Assembly (NCBI GenBank): GCA_025403435.1
Contig: CM046348.1
Span: 31,526,147 to 31,590,146, forward strand
From: Artocarpus heterophyllus
Lineage: Eukaryota > Streptophyta > Magnoliopsida > Rosales > Moraceae
Direction: 5' to 3'
DNA length: 64,000 nucleotides
The notes beneath the pieces were generated by a model. It was not told the DNA's origin. It worked only from the letters and a program-made list of their open reading frames with translations, and ran no database searches. Positions 1 through 10,563 of this stretch are shown one piece after another; within the stretch, counting starts at the first letter, position 1, and each line of letters starts with the position of its first letter. The position numbers were made by a program, and so were the translations under genes.

Positions 1-160
1 TAATCATTAGAGAATCATTGGAACTCAATGATAAAGATGTAATAAGAGAGGTAAATAAAAATTAAATCTACCTCTTATTATGAACTATTTATGAAAAGCT
101 GACTTATATGTAATGATTATATTAATAGACTACTCGTTATTTTTCTTTGATTAATTATTA

Positions 161-1000
161 TGAGGGCTATTCACGAAAGATGCCAGTCTATTCAATCCAA
201 TCCAATCTGTTGGATTGGATTGGATTGGATTATGAAAAATACAGATTGATTTTGGATTGGGATTTTTTCAATCTGATATGTACGGATTGGATTAAAGATT
301 GTGTATCTCCCAATCTGTGTAATCTGCAAGTCTGAATTATATATATTATATAAAGAGTGTGGTTTCAATAATTACATTTTTAATAGATATTATTATTATT
401 AGTTGTTTGATATAAATCTAACAATTGTAATTAAGTAGATGATTAACTAAAAAATTGTAATCAATAATGAGATTAAATTCTTATCATGTTACATCATCAA
501 TTGTAGTTAAACATACCCTTATTGGAAAGGTAACGATTGGGAAACGTCGCCATTGAAAACAAATCTATTATATAAATATATAAACCTTATACACTTATGG
601 TAATGTGACTAAAGTTTATATGCTTTAAAAAAAAAAAAAAGAAACTTAACTCACTTACAAAATTCAACATCATTTATTCGTGTTTAAAGTTTATTTGACA
701 TTGTTGTAATGTATTATAATGATACAACTTAGCTCATTATCAAATATTTGCATGTAATATATTGGATTTTATTAAAATAAATTAAATTATATTTGATAGT
801 TTTAATTATTTTTTAATAAATTTAAAGGCTCAATATGTGAACTCGTGGAATCCAATCAACAAAATCCGTCATTTTTGGATTGGATTAAATTAGATTGGTG
901 TGTTAACAGACTGGTTTTGGATTGAGATTTTTCTAAACCGATATGTACGGATTGGATTACGTATTCCATAATCCATGTAATTGGATTTGTAAACACCCTT
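161..1000. mobile_element. Candidate hAT-like non-autonomous element
   Basis: The left end reads TGAGGGCTATTCACG and the right end TGTAAACACCCTT, which are imperfect inverse complements around a GGG core typical of hAT termini. The flanks AATTATTA (153-160) and AACTATTA (1001-1008) would be an 8-bp target duplication with one mismatch, the hAT size. The interior is rich in GGATT repeats and has two diverged direct copies of a block of about 100 bp (241-341 and 907-1000). No transposase reading frame is present. It could instead be two short related MITEs lying near each other. Confidence 0.35.
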
Positions 1001-1008
1001 AACTATTA

Positions 1009-2165
1009 CTATAATTTTAAAAGTATGGTTTCGGGTTTTTAGTAGAGTAACACCAAAACTAATAAATTTGGCACATTAATTTAAAGAGTTTAATTAATTA
1101 TCAAATTTATTAGAGTTTGAATTATAGGTCCATAAGTCCCCAATGCTATATCTATAACACTAGTATTGGATTAAGACAAAAACATAGAATGAATTAGTTT
1201 TAATTTGGAATTGTTAAATTCTAAATTAATGGTTTCACAAAAGAGATGTTAATTTAACACAGAAAAATGTTCTTTGTAACACATCATATAATGTGACAAA
1301 TGTTATTACATTTAACTAAGAATTAGTTAATTAAGTAATAATTCTTAATTAATAATATTATTTAAATATATGGTACGTTTGTAGGACATGTATGGTAGAA
1401 CCATACCATGTCAATTTAAAACTATATTTAAATAAATATGATTTATTTGAATTTAAATTAAACTATATGTACATATATATAACTTATGTGGAAGGAAAGT
1501 AGTTATAAACCATAATTGTCCCTTCACATCTCCCTAAGGAGATTTTTCTTTTGAAGTGGGCATGAAATATCCCAGTAAGATTAAAAAAATAGTGTTTTAT
1601 CATTTAAAAATTAATTTAAATAACTAACTGTTTATTTAAAAAAATGGAGACATCAGTTTTCACCTATGTGAAAAATCATGAGTCTCAGATAGAAAAACTG
1701 AGAGAATTTTTTTGAAAAAAAGTCTGCTACGCATATGTTGAGTACATAACATAACCAAAAAGTGAGTTTAATTTATTCTTTGTAATTTGACTCGCACTCA
1801 TCGTTTTATTGTTGTAGAGACTTGACTTAGAAGACTATGGTGTCAAAGAGAAATGGTAGAATACCCTAATACGCTCTAAAAGATTTGGATAAAAGTGGAA
1901 AGCTGTGTTTTCTATTAAAATTCCACACAACGACTCCAGCCAACTCTTTTACTATTATATATCCATATGTGTACGTGAATGCGCGTGCATATACATCTAT
2001 GCACACACAACAAAGTTCGTATATCTATACAGCTGATACCCATACTTATATGAAAATTATATAAATTTATATCATATGCTTGAATTCAGGAATATGATCA
2101 ATGACTCTAATGAGGATTGTTGTTCTTTTTCATTGGGGAAGGAGGGGGAGGACTATGGGTTTGGC
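1009..2165. other. AT-rich spacer, possible old LTR remnant
   Basis: No coding region is visible. The order of a TATATATAA stretch near 1475, a short CT-rich stretch near 1520 and A-rich leader-like sequence after 1600 resembles the promoter-leader part of a plant copia LTR. I see no second copy and no defined ends, so this is only a suggestion. Confidence 0.2.
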
Positions 2166-2408
2166 TCAATTGTTGCGGCAATCGGAACGTTTTTGGTTTT
2201 TAGAAATTTCACGAATCTGTGATCTCAGACGTGATCTGTGAGAACCGCTGTCGACCAATAAAACGGAATCAAGTGGAGGAGAAAGAGGGAGAGAGGGAAA
2301 GGGAGAGCCAAAGACAGGATTAAGTGAATATTGCATTGCATTAGGCATAACCAAAAGCATTATTGCCATCACAACAATTGTACGTATCCTCCTCCAAAAG
2401 ACATCCAT
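2166..2408 (-). CDS. Hypothetical small protein with N-terminal hydrophobic segment (80 aa)
   Basis: The frame has a real ATG at 2408 and a stop at 2166. Residues 1-8 include basic WRRIR and are followed by a hydrophobic stretch (about 9-22, IRTIVVMAIMLLVMP), which could be a signal peptide or signal anchor. The middle is Pro/Ser/Leu-rich and the C-terminus is basic and polar, with a single Cys near the end. I do not recognise a family, and it does not match the CLE, IDA or PSY peptide signatures I know. A TATA-like site lies about 105 bp upstream. It could be a secreted peptide precursor, a first exon, or chance in AT-rich DNA. Confidence 0.28.
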   Translation of the reverse strand: MDVFWRRIRTIVVMAIMLLVMPNAMQYSLNPVFGSPFPSLPLSPPLDSVLLVDSGSHRSRLRSQIREISKNQKRSDCRNN

Positions 2409-2511
2409 TGCAGTTTGGATTATTTGATGCTTATGTGAAAATTTGTGTTACACTGCAGTTATACACACACACATATGTATGTATGCATGCATGTATACAC
2501 ATATAATGGAG

Positions 2512-2523
2512 ATTTATATATAT
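2512..2523 (-). promoter_or_regulatory. TATA-like site upstream of the 2166-2408 frame
   Basis: On the minus strand this reads TATATATAAATC, about 105 bp before the ATG at 2408, a reasonable distance for a plant core promoter with a short leader. An (AC)n/(ATGT)n stretch at 2461-2500 lies between them. AT-rich DNA gives many such matches by chance. Confidence 0.2.
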
Positions 2524-3685
2524 CGTCCATGCCTCTTCACTATTGTTTAAGATCTTGCATAAGAATTTATCAAAACAATTATTATCTTGAGTTTTGATGA
2601 ATTACACTTTAATCAAAATAACACTTAATTGCCTCTTGATGTAAACTACGACAGCTAAATAAATCAGGTTGTTTTATTGTTGCTTTCCAGCAAAAGTTGT
2701 TCGATTATTACTGCACCTTGTTCTCTTAACACTGTAAAGATCCCTATTTAGAATATTAAAATTTAATTAGACTCTTTAATTCTTCTTGAAAAATACTTCT
2801 ATTCGATCAATTATTTTGAAAAGTTTCCTTTTATTTTTTTCCTTTCTTAAAACAAAGAAATATCTTTAACTAATATAACCTGCAAACAATGAATTAGAAA
2901 TGAGTTAAAACCAAAACACCGTAATATATGAGAACTTTACATTATAATACGTGAAAGCTAAAAGGTTGAAACTGAGTTGCCAAACACAACAAAAACCGAC
3001 ACATGCCACACATCTCAAATGCGAATATAACATCACTAGTTTTGTGCCACAAGGGTGTGTGCTTTATGTATCAGTTATAAAGCGCATAATCAATTAGCAA
3101 ACGTAATCACTTAACAACCAATTACAAAATTTATGTTCATTCATTATAGTGGTTCTGGTCTCCATCATCGTGTTATTGTAATTACGTCAAAATCATAGCT
3201 TCAACATTGAGGATATACACGTCTTCAATCTGTTACAAGCGTGAATCTTTTTGTTTAAGGATATACACGTCTCCAATTTGTTACAAGAGTGAATCTTTTA
3301 TGTTTTTTTAATGGAAACTTCAATTCAAATCAACAAAGAAAATTAGACACTATTCTCGGCTCAACTCTGAGATACAAAAGACTCGATCCTGAGAAAGGCC
3401 GGATCCACAAGTTGACGGATGGATTATTATTCTTATTATTATTATTATTATTATAAGCGAATTCAGTTTCAATTTTATAGGGTCTTTTTTTGTTTGGAAA
3501 ATATTCAATCTGAGTTGTGCATGTACAAATGGTGCACAAAATCCACGGTATCAAATTTAATACGACTCCACGACCAAGTTATGCAGCATAATCATGTCCC
3601 AATTTTCCTTTAAAAAAAAATCGTCTCAATTGTTGTGTAGAGTTTTAAACAATTTGACATACTACCAGGTGCTGATTTGATATCG
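2524..3685. other. AT-rich spacer with (ATT)n microsatellite
   Basis: I see no gene here. A trinucleotide (ATT)n tract occupies about 3423-3454. A short phrase (GGATATACACGTCT) occurs twice, near 3211 and 3258, as a local duplication. Confidence 0.5.
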
Positions 3686-3967
3686 ATGGTAAAATTGATA
3701 ACGCTTTATACATTAATTTTTTGTGTCCATTTGTTGTCAAACAACTTTAGTCTGAAAAGACGAAACGAAGAAACAGAACAACCAAAATGCAAAACCATGT
3801 ACGATAGTACATTCACCATCAGATGTTATAAGTGCGAAAACAAAACTACATTTAGACTGTTTGGGTGTTCGGGAAAACCATTGGAACCATGTGCAGGTCT
3901 AGCCAACTTTTCTATAGAGTTTTCTTTCACATGTTACAGTACCTTTAGTTTTAACTTGCAGTTTTAA
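3686..3967 (+). CDS. Candidate small secreted Cys-rich protein (93 aa)
   Basis: The frame is open further upstream from a TTG, but the first ATG is at 3686. The N-terminus (about residues 1-22, MVKLITLYTLIFCVHLLS) looks like a signal peptide. It is followed by a charged segment and then six cysteines spaced roughly C-x11-C-x2-C-x9-C-x7-C-x15-C. An even number of cysteines after a signal peptide is typical of plant secreted peptides such as defensin-like or pollen and defence proteins, but I recognise no named family. No clear promoter is visible and the setting is AT-rich spacer, so a chance frame is quite possible. Confidence 0.2.
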   Translation: MVKLITLYTLIFCVHLLSNNFSLKRRNEETEQPKCKTMYDSTFTIRCYKCENKTTFRLFGCSGKPLEPCAGLANFSIEFSFTCYSTFSFNLQF

Positions 3968-4353
3968 CTATATTCCTAAACGACTTATGAGATGTCAATC
4001 TTGGGCTCAACAATTAACAAAATTGAGTTTAAAAAACAGTAGCAAAAGCCCCACATCCATAACCCTATGGGAAAACATTTTCCATCATGCCTGTCAGGTG
4101 ATCCTCAAGTATCAAAACTACAAACTAACCAAGTTCAAGCAACTACTAACCTTCCCCAGGAAATTGTTGGCTTTCTTACATTTACAACAAGAAACAAAAA
4201 TAAATAGCCTAGGTAGCATATTTTAAGCCATGCCTGCGCATATGAACCTTGCTATTTCTACAATTTCAAGCCAGCCTCAAATCTTGTAACATTCAGTAAA
4301 TTGAAAAACAAGAAACAAGGTAATGGAGGCATCGTTACCAAATGAAATACAAA
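3968..4353 (-). other. Presumed 3' untranslated region of the DEAH helicase gene and flank
   Basis: This sequence lies directly after the helicase stop codon on the minus strand. It is T-rich on that strand, with TTTGTTTCTTG-type stretches near 4190-4310 as seen in plant 3' UTRs. No canonical AATAAA is obvious, and plant signals are often degenerate, so the transcript end cannot be placed. Confidence 0.4.
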
Positions 4354-7300
4354 TCAAGCACGTCTCTTACTCAAACGCCAAGAGTTGGGCTCATGGTATC
4401 GGTCATAAAGCGGCTCAATACGCTCTTGGCGCTTGCGCTTGCTCATCTTTGTAGGATCTGCCACTTTGAAGAATCTTGGTGCCAATTCAACAAGCCATTT
4501 TGGATCTACAACTGTCACCTCACGCATGTACTCTTTTGTAGTCATAACAAGCTCATGGTAGATGACCCAGTCTGGTTGTCGCTGGAAAAGAGCGCTGCTT
4601 GGGTGAATATAGACAGGCTGATTCTCAACCAGAGTTCTGTAACCCTCCTGCGGGTCTTTTCTGGCCGCATGGAAGAAAAATCCTGCAGTTATTGCTTTCC
4701 TGATCTTCGTAAAATTCTTTCCAGCACTCACAACGTCCAGTTTATACCTGAAATGAAGCATTAACAACCCGATTAGTTCTTTGTAACAAAGGCTCTACAA
4801 CAAGTATCACCACAAGAAATAAAATCCATGGAAGCTTTTCTATCATAACCAAGTTAAACAAACAGAATAATTTGTAAGTATACGCAAGTCTTTAGCCATA
4901 ACACCAGTCTTTTCACAACATGATTGATGGAGTTGGAATGATTCAAGCATAAAGGTTATTGACCTTAAAACCACTGATACAACCGATGAACAAGTTTTTG
5001 ATAACAATAAAACTTCAAACAGAGACGACTAAACTATTCAACGGAATCTTCCTCAGTACTGGACAAAGTTTCTGTCCGTGGCCGCAGCAAGTATTATAAC
5101 ATCAATGAAAAGACCAGATAATTTGTGGCCCAACCGTTACACAGGTGGATGATTGTATCAAAATTACTACAGTACACCATTTATCATTTTCTTTCAAAGA
5201 TGAAAGACAAAATACACAGTCCAGATAAAATAAAACGAAAATTCACTTGAGCTGGTACTCTGAGAAAAGGTTGCATTAATTTTAGGTCTCTTCGTATCAT
5301 ACAATCACCAAAAATACGCATCAAACAACTATAGAGGAGTAATAAAATGAAAATGCAACTTCTGAAGCACAGGATCAGATTACGATAATCAAATATATAA
5401 CAAATATACATATATAGCCTTTTCAAGTCAAAGATCGAAAAAGTAATGTATAAGAAAAAATATCCAAATCATACTTATCCATGATACTGAGGAGTTGTTT
5501 TCTGACATCCTGTGCTCTCCTCAAAGATCGAGACTGAACAAAATTCTCAAAACACCAAGGCCCGGAGAAGTTTTTAGCTTTCCATGCCTCATAGACAGCA
5601 AGTAAAGTCAGATGGTCTCCCTCTGGTTGGAAAAACTTGGCCCTCTTCTGATCTGCTTGGGCTTGTTTTTCACGCGGCCTGTAGAAGATATTGCCTGTCT
5701 GAATCATAGCAATGATGGTCAAGATCTCATCACTGCATCCAAGGTCCACACTTGCAAGTAGCATCTTAGATAAGGGTGGTTCAAGAGGAAACTCGGCCAT
5801 CTTCCTGCCCAGTTTGGTCAGAAGCCCCTCTTCATCAAGTGCTCCTAAACTGTAGAGCTGCTCCATGGCAGAAATGAGAGCTTGAGGTGAAGGTGGATCC
5901 ATAAAATCAAAAGATAAGAGATCGTTTATACCCATTGCTTTCATAGTAAGTGTAGTCAATCCAAGGTTTATTCTCTGAATTTCAGGAATTGATGTAGGAG
6001 ACATCTCATTACGGTATGCACTTTCAGTATAAAGGCGGTAACATTTTCCAGGGCCTGTACGACCAGCTCGGCCGGCTCGCTGCTTGGCTGATGCTTGAGA
6101 AATTGGAGTTATTACCAGCGAATCCAAACCTTGCTTTGGATTATATACATTTTGCTTTGCAAATCCAGGGTCAATGACATAGAATATCCCATCAATTGTC
6201 AATGATGCCTCGGCAATGTTGGTAGCAACAACCACTTTCCTCTTCCCTGGAGGAGCAGGTTCAAATATCCTCGACTGCATTTCACTAGGAAGTGCACTGT
6301 AGACGGGTAGGATAATCAACTCTGGAACATTTTTACCTAAGCCTTTCATCCTCTCATAAAGAGACTGGCAGGCAAAGTCAATCTCCTCTTGTCCGGTTAA
6401 AAAGAGAAGGATATCGCCTTCAGGTTCGGTCAAGTGGATTTGTAAGACTGTGATTAGAGCAGCATCTAGGTAATCACTTTCTGGCTGTTTGGTGTAAAGT
6501 ATTTCCACAGGAAATGTTCGACCAGGGATGGTGAAGATGTTACAGTTAAAGAAATAACCTGAAAACTTCTCAGCATCCAGAGTGGCAGAAGTTACAATCA
6601 AACGGAGATCTGGTCTCCGCTGCACAAGTTTCTTTAGCAAACCAAAGAGAACATCTGTATGAATTGTCCTCTCGTGAGCTTCATCAAGCATGATCACAGA
6701 GTACTGAGAAAGATTCTCATCAATCAAAATCTCTCTTAGAAGCATACCATCAGTCATGTACTTGATGACCGTATCTGGTCCAGTACAATCTTCGAAACGT
6801 ATTGCATACCCAACTTCCTCACCCAAGCGACAACCAAATTCTTCTGCAACCCTCTTGGCCACTGACATTGCAGCCACCCTACGGGGCTGAGTACATCCAA
6901 TTTTACCCTTCGTCGTGTAACCAGCTTCCGCGAGATATTGGGTGACCTGTGTAGTTTTACCGGAGCCAGTCTCACCAATGACGACCAGAACTTGATTATC
7001 ATGCACTGCCTGAACGAGTTCTTTTTTAAGCTTGTATATGGGCAAGCTCTGCCTTTGTTCCTGAATTGAGAGCTTTGACCTCTGCCCAAAACTGATTGTT
7101 TTCCCAAAAGCATCCTTCTTCCACTCAGGCATATCATAGGCAGACAAACCAACACCCCTAAGCTCTTGTGCAAGATGCCTCTCACCGGTCTCTGGCATCG
7201 GATCTTCCCATGGACGATTAAGATCCTTGGGAATGGAATCCAGCATAGTCCGTTGCTGCTGCTCCCGTACTTCTCTACGCTCCTTAATGAGTGCAGACTG

Positions 7301-8722
7301 AAGCGCAGCAGCCCGACTCAATGACCCTTCTGGATTCTTAAATATTTTTACAGGTGACATGTCAACAGAATACCTACTTTGCCCATTCAAAAAAGCTGGT
7401 TCTTCCTCATTTAACTCAATCTCAAGCTCTTCTTCTGCACCCTCTTCCTGATATAGTAATCCATCTCCTTCGTCATCATACATAGGATACTCTTTAACAC
7501 TGAAAACACCAGAGGCTATCAATTGCTTAGCTTCCCATTTCTCAGGAGAGCTCATTCGCTTTAAGGGCCGGCGTGAAGTCCCAAGATCATGCTCTTCCAC
7601 AATCCTAATACCAGAAAGTCCTATTCTAGTCGCAGGCCCCTCCTTGGACCCAGAAGGATTTGTCCTAAAGACATCATCCTCCGAGCTCTTATTCATGGGA
7701 AGCAGATCCTTCCCTGTATTCTGATCAACATCCCTCATTGAAAGGCTCAACTTCTGACCTGAAACTGAAATCACCTTCACATAAACCTCTTGATCCCTCT
7801 TCACAACATCTTTCGCATTAGCAATTCGCCGATTAGCAATCTGTGAAACATGGACCAAACCCTCCTTACCCCTGAAGTCATTCAATTGGACAAAGAACCC
7901 ACTGTCCATTACCCTTGACACCCTGCCTTTATAGACCAAATATAGTTCAGGCTCATCAGAATGGAACCGCCCGTTCCTCAAATCCCTGCTACCTCTCCTA
8001 TCATCATCCTTTCCCTTAAAATCCCCATTCTCATCATATCCATGTCTTTTATTCTTCTCATACCGGTCTCCATGCCTTCCCCTATGAACATCATCGGCAT
8101 CGTCATCCTTGTCCTTGCGCTTTACTTCCCCATAATATTTATCTCCACGCCTATCTCTGTCTCCGCGCCAATCTCCATCTCTGTCTCGGTCCCTATCTCT
8201 ATATCTGTCTCTATTTCTGTCCCTATCTCTGTCTCTATCTCGGTCCCTATCTCTGCCTCTATCTCGATCCCTATCTCTGTCTCTATCCCGGTCCCTATGT
8301 TTTCCATTACACTTGTCCTCTTCTTGTTCTTCTCTACGCCTCTCCCAGGCCTCATTCTCAATTTCCTTCTCAAGCTCCTTCACTCTCTCCTTATCATCTG
8401 TTATCGCCAAGGCTCGATACTTTGTCTTATTACCCTCAAAACCATTATCTTTCTTCAAATCCTTCTCAGACTTGGGCTTTGGGGGTAGGATCGCGTGAAT
8501 TATAGTTAACAAAGTTCGAACAAAGTAATCCGGCATTTCAGCTCCATTTTCCTTTAACTTGGCGTCAAATTCATCAATGGTATCACAGTTTCGGCCCATC
8601 TCAGTTATGAACTCAGCCAGAACTTTGTCTCCAAACCCTAAGTGAGTCTCAAGCTCAGTGCAGACCTTGGAGACCAGCGATAAATATTCAAGCTTCTTTA
8701 GACCCTCATCTGAGGCAGCCAT
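4354..8722 (-). CDS. DEAH5: Pre-mRNA-splicing factor ATP-dependent RNA helicase, PRP22/DEAH5 type (two exons)
   Basis: Joined from exon 1 (8722-5475) and exon 2 (4747-4354), this encodes about 1213 residues. The frame is open to a TTG at 8734, but the first ATG is at 8722 in good plant context (ATCAATGGCTGCC). Order: conserved N-terminal domain (about 1-100); low-complexity Arg-Asp tract (about 142-196); S1 RNA-binding domain (about 260-331); helicase core with GETGSGKT (583-590), DEAH (680-683), SAT (712-714), TNIAEAS (about 834-840) and QRAGRAGR (881-888); HA2 and OB-fold regions to the C-terminus, which ends in ...SWRLSKRRA. In this family (yeast Prp22, human DHX8, Arabidopsis DEAH5/ESP3) the enzyme uses ATP to release mature mRNA from the spliceosome and proofread exon ligation in the nucleus. 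All catalytic motifs are intact, so the gene is probably functional. Confidence 0.95.
4748..5474 (-). other. Intron of the DEAH5-type helicase gene (727 nt)
   Basis: The donor is GATAA|GTATGA at 5475/5474 and the acceptor TTTCAG|GTATAAAC at 4748/4747. It splits a lysine codon, and the joined frame reads ...MDKYKLDVV..., matching the family. Without splicing, translation would run about 16 codons into the intron and stop at 5423. Confidence 0.92.
8147..8305 (-). repeat. Imperfect 6/12-bp repeat array encoding the Arg-Asp tract
   Basis: On the plus strand this is a run of TCTCTATCTCGGTCC-like units. On the coding strand each 6-bp unit encodes Arg-Asp. It lies inside exon 1 of the helicase gene and gives about 25 Arg-Asp dipeptides with a few Gly, Asn, Tyr and Trp interruptions. 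Such tracts mark splicing factors (RD/RS-like) and often vary in length between alleles. Confidence 0.85.
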
Positions 8723-9200
8723 TGATGACAACAATAAAGCGTTGCTGTCTTTTATAAAAACTTAGTTTTCACACCCAGTTTCTATAACCTTTTAAGAAAC
8801 TAATCCGAAAGAATCCCAAAAACACCTGCAAAAAGAAACAGCGCTCACTCAAAGAATCTCAGAGATTTTTGTTCCTGTGTATATGCAATTTCATGGGGGC
8901 ATAAATCAAGTTGTAAAACACGCGTGAGAAAGAAGAAAATTACAGGTTAAAAATAAAAAGGAAACAGGAATTTGAGAAAGACAATAACAATTTGTAAAAA
9001 GGAGAATAATTCAGAAGGCAAGATTTCGAACTCCCAAGGACAAATTGTTGGTCGAAGAAAAACATACGACGGAAACACGTTAAAGTCGAAATGGAAAGAG
9101 AGAGAGAGAGAGAGAGAGAGAAAGAAGAGGCGTACCAAAATTACGAGGAGGTGAGAGAGTAAGAGGAGGGCATTTGCCACGAGCTCCGGGGGCAAAATTC
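8723..9200 (-). promoter_or_regulatory. 5' leader region of the helicase gene with possible leader intron
   Basis: Upstream of the ATG lies a (GA)n tract (9098-9121, CT-rich on the gene strand), common in plant leaders. A good acceptor on the gene strand, TTTTTGCAG|GTG (AG at 8827-8826), and possible donors near 9131-9144 (GTACGCC or GTAATT) would define a leader intron of about 300 nt. No TATA box is obvious, as in many housekeeping genes. The intron is an inference. Confidence 0.4.
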
Positions 9201-9751
9201 ACGTTCCCCAAACCTGAGCCCCTCGCGAGCCCCTCCGTCCAGATCCAAGCCGTTTGTGGTGGTGAGTTTTTAAGTGTGCGTTTTGTTGATAGCGGTTTAA
9301 GAGAGAGGGAGGAATCGGAGGGCTGCCATTTAGGTGGTTTTATGAAGATTGATGGATGAGGTGGTGGCGGGGGTTTTGATATTCCGAAGATTGATCACAA
9401 ACAAGAAGACAGCGAGAGAATGAGAGAGGCGGAGGGGTGGGAGACGGAGGGTTTTTTTTTTTTTCCCCTCTCTGTCGCTACGTATTATTTATTTATTTAT
9501 TTATTCAAGTTAAAAATAATTAATATTTTACTGAAATACCCTTGACTTTTAGCGATGTTTTATACATGTGATCTGTTCGGGTGGAAATTTGGGTTCGATA
9601 AAGGACAAGAATTAAACTCAAACTAAATCGATCACAATTGATATAAAATTAACTAAATTTATTAAATTTTTATTAAAAATAAATAAATGTAGATAAATAA
9701 TTATTAGAAACATTATTTTAACAATGCACTTCAAATAAAATGAAAGATATA
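9201..9751. other. Probable promoter side of the helicase gene, then AT-rich spacer
   Basis: The stretch to about 9480 is relatively GC-rich and purine-rich on the plus strand, ends in a T-run (9452-9463) and is followed by an (ATTT)n tract (about 9485-9505). No separate gene is seen, and beyond 9510 there is only AT-rich sequence. Confidence 0.4.
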
Positions 9752-9906
9752 CCTTATTGGGTTTTGTTTTGAGAATTTTTAAAAATATTTTTGTACGATT
9801 TTTGGGACAAAAATTTTAAAAACACTTTCAGCACAATTCTCAAAAAATTATTATTTTTTAAAACAAAACAATTTTTACTTATTTTAAAACAATACCAAAC
9901 GAATTT
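9752..9906 (-). mobile_element. MITE-like element, copy A
   Basis: This stretch has inverted ends (TTGGGTTTTGTTTTGAGAAT on the left, AAAACAATACCAAACGAA on the right). Its reverse complement aligns along its whole length with 41993-42150. Shared internal blocks include GAGAATTGTGCTGAAAGTG against AAGAATTGTACTGGGAGTG. It is short and non-coding and belongs to no superfamily I can name with certainty. Confidence 0.6.
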
Positions 9907-10563
9907 ATATTTTCAAAAAAAATGTGTGTGTGTTTCCTAATGTGGGTTTTTAATTTATTGATCTTGGTGGAATCATGGATTTATATGGTTTAGTGCAGCT
10001 TGGGATTCAATTCCTTTGAGGCTTTTATTGTCGATGAATTTTCATAAATGTTATCTTTTAAGATTTACTTTTTATAAACGTCAAATATGTTCATTTGTGC
10101 TAGAACTTAACATATAGTATGAATGATAGCATGGTATAAACTTTTTTAAATGTGGTATAAATAAACGCAACGTTTATAAATGTGGTATAACATGTAATTT
10201 TCTCTTTATTATTTGAAGTTGGATGCATGGAATTGGGTCTTAGAAGCAGATCTCCTACAATGGTGCTAAATGAAGAGTTATTAATGTGGATGAAACTCAA
10301 AAGCTTTTTTGACGTGGACGTTAATGAAACTTGTTTAGCTTAGTTTGGTTTTGGATTTTTTTTTCTTTCTTGTTTTATTTTCTTTTATTTTTTTATTTTT
10401 GGCTAATGTCGATGAAATTGGGATTTAGAGGAAATAAGATTTTTTTTAAAAAATAAAGCTTTTATTTTATATATTTAATTAAAATTTTAATATACCTTTC
10501 AATCTTTAGTAATGTGCCACGTCAACAATTCAATTCCATTAAATTTATAAACGGAATTAGTGG
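9907..10563. other. AT-rich spacer
   Basis: No gene or well-defined repeat is seen. There is a (TG)n stub near 9923 and several T-runs (10356-10400, 10441-10447). This is the sequence into which the large copia element was inserted. Confidence 0.5.

Noticed and set aside
7961..8488. Plus-strand open frame of 175 codons rich in Ile/Ser/Pro
   Set aside because: It is the antisense of the Arg-Asp repeat and neighbouring coding sequence of the helicase; its length follows from the repeat, and it has no ATG-based gene structure.
9174..9359. Plus-strand open frame in the helicase promoter region, which might suggest a divergent gene
   Set aside because: Short, without domain content, and in GC-rich leader or promoter DNA; no TATA box or conserved start supports it.
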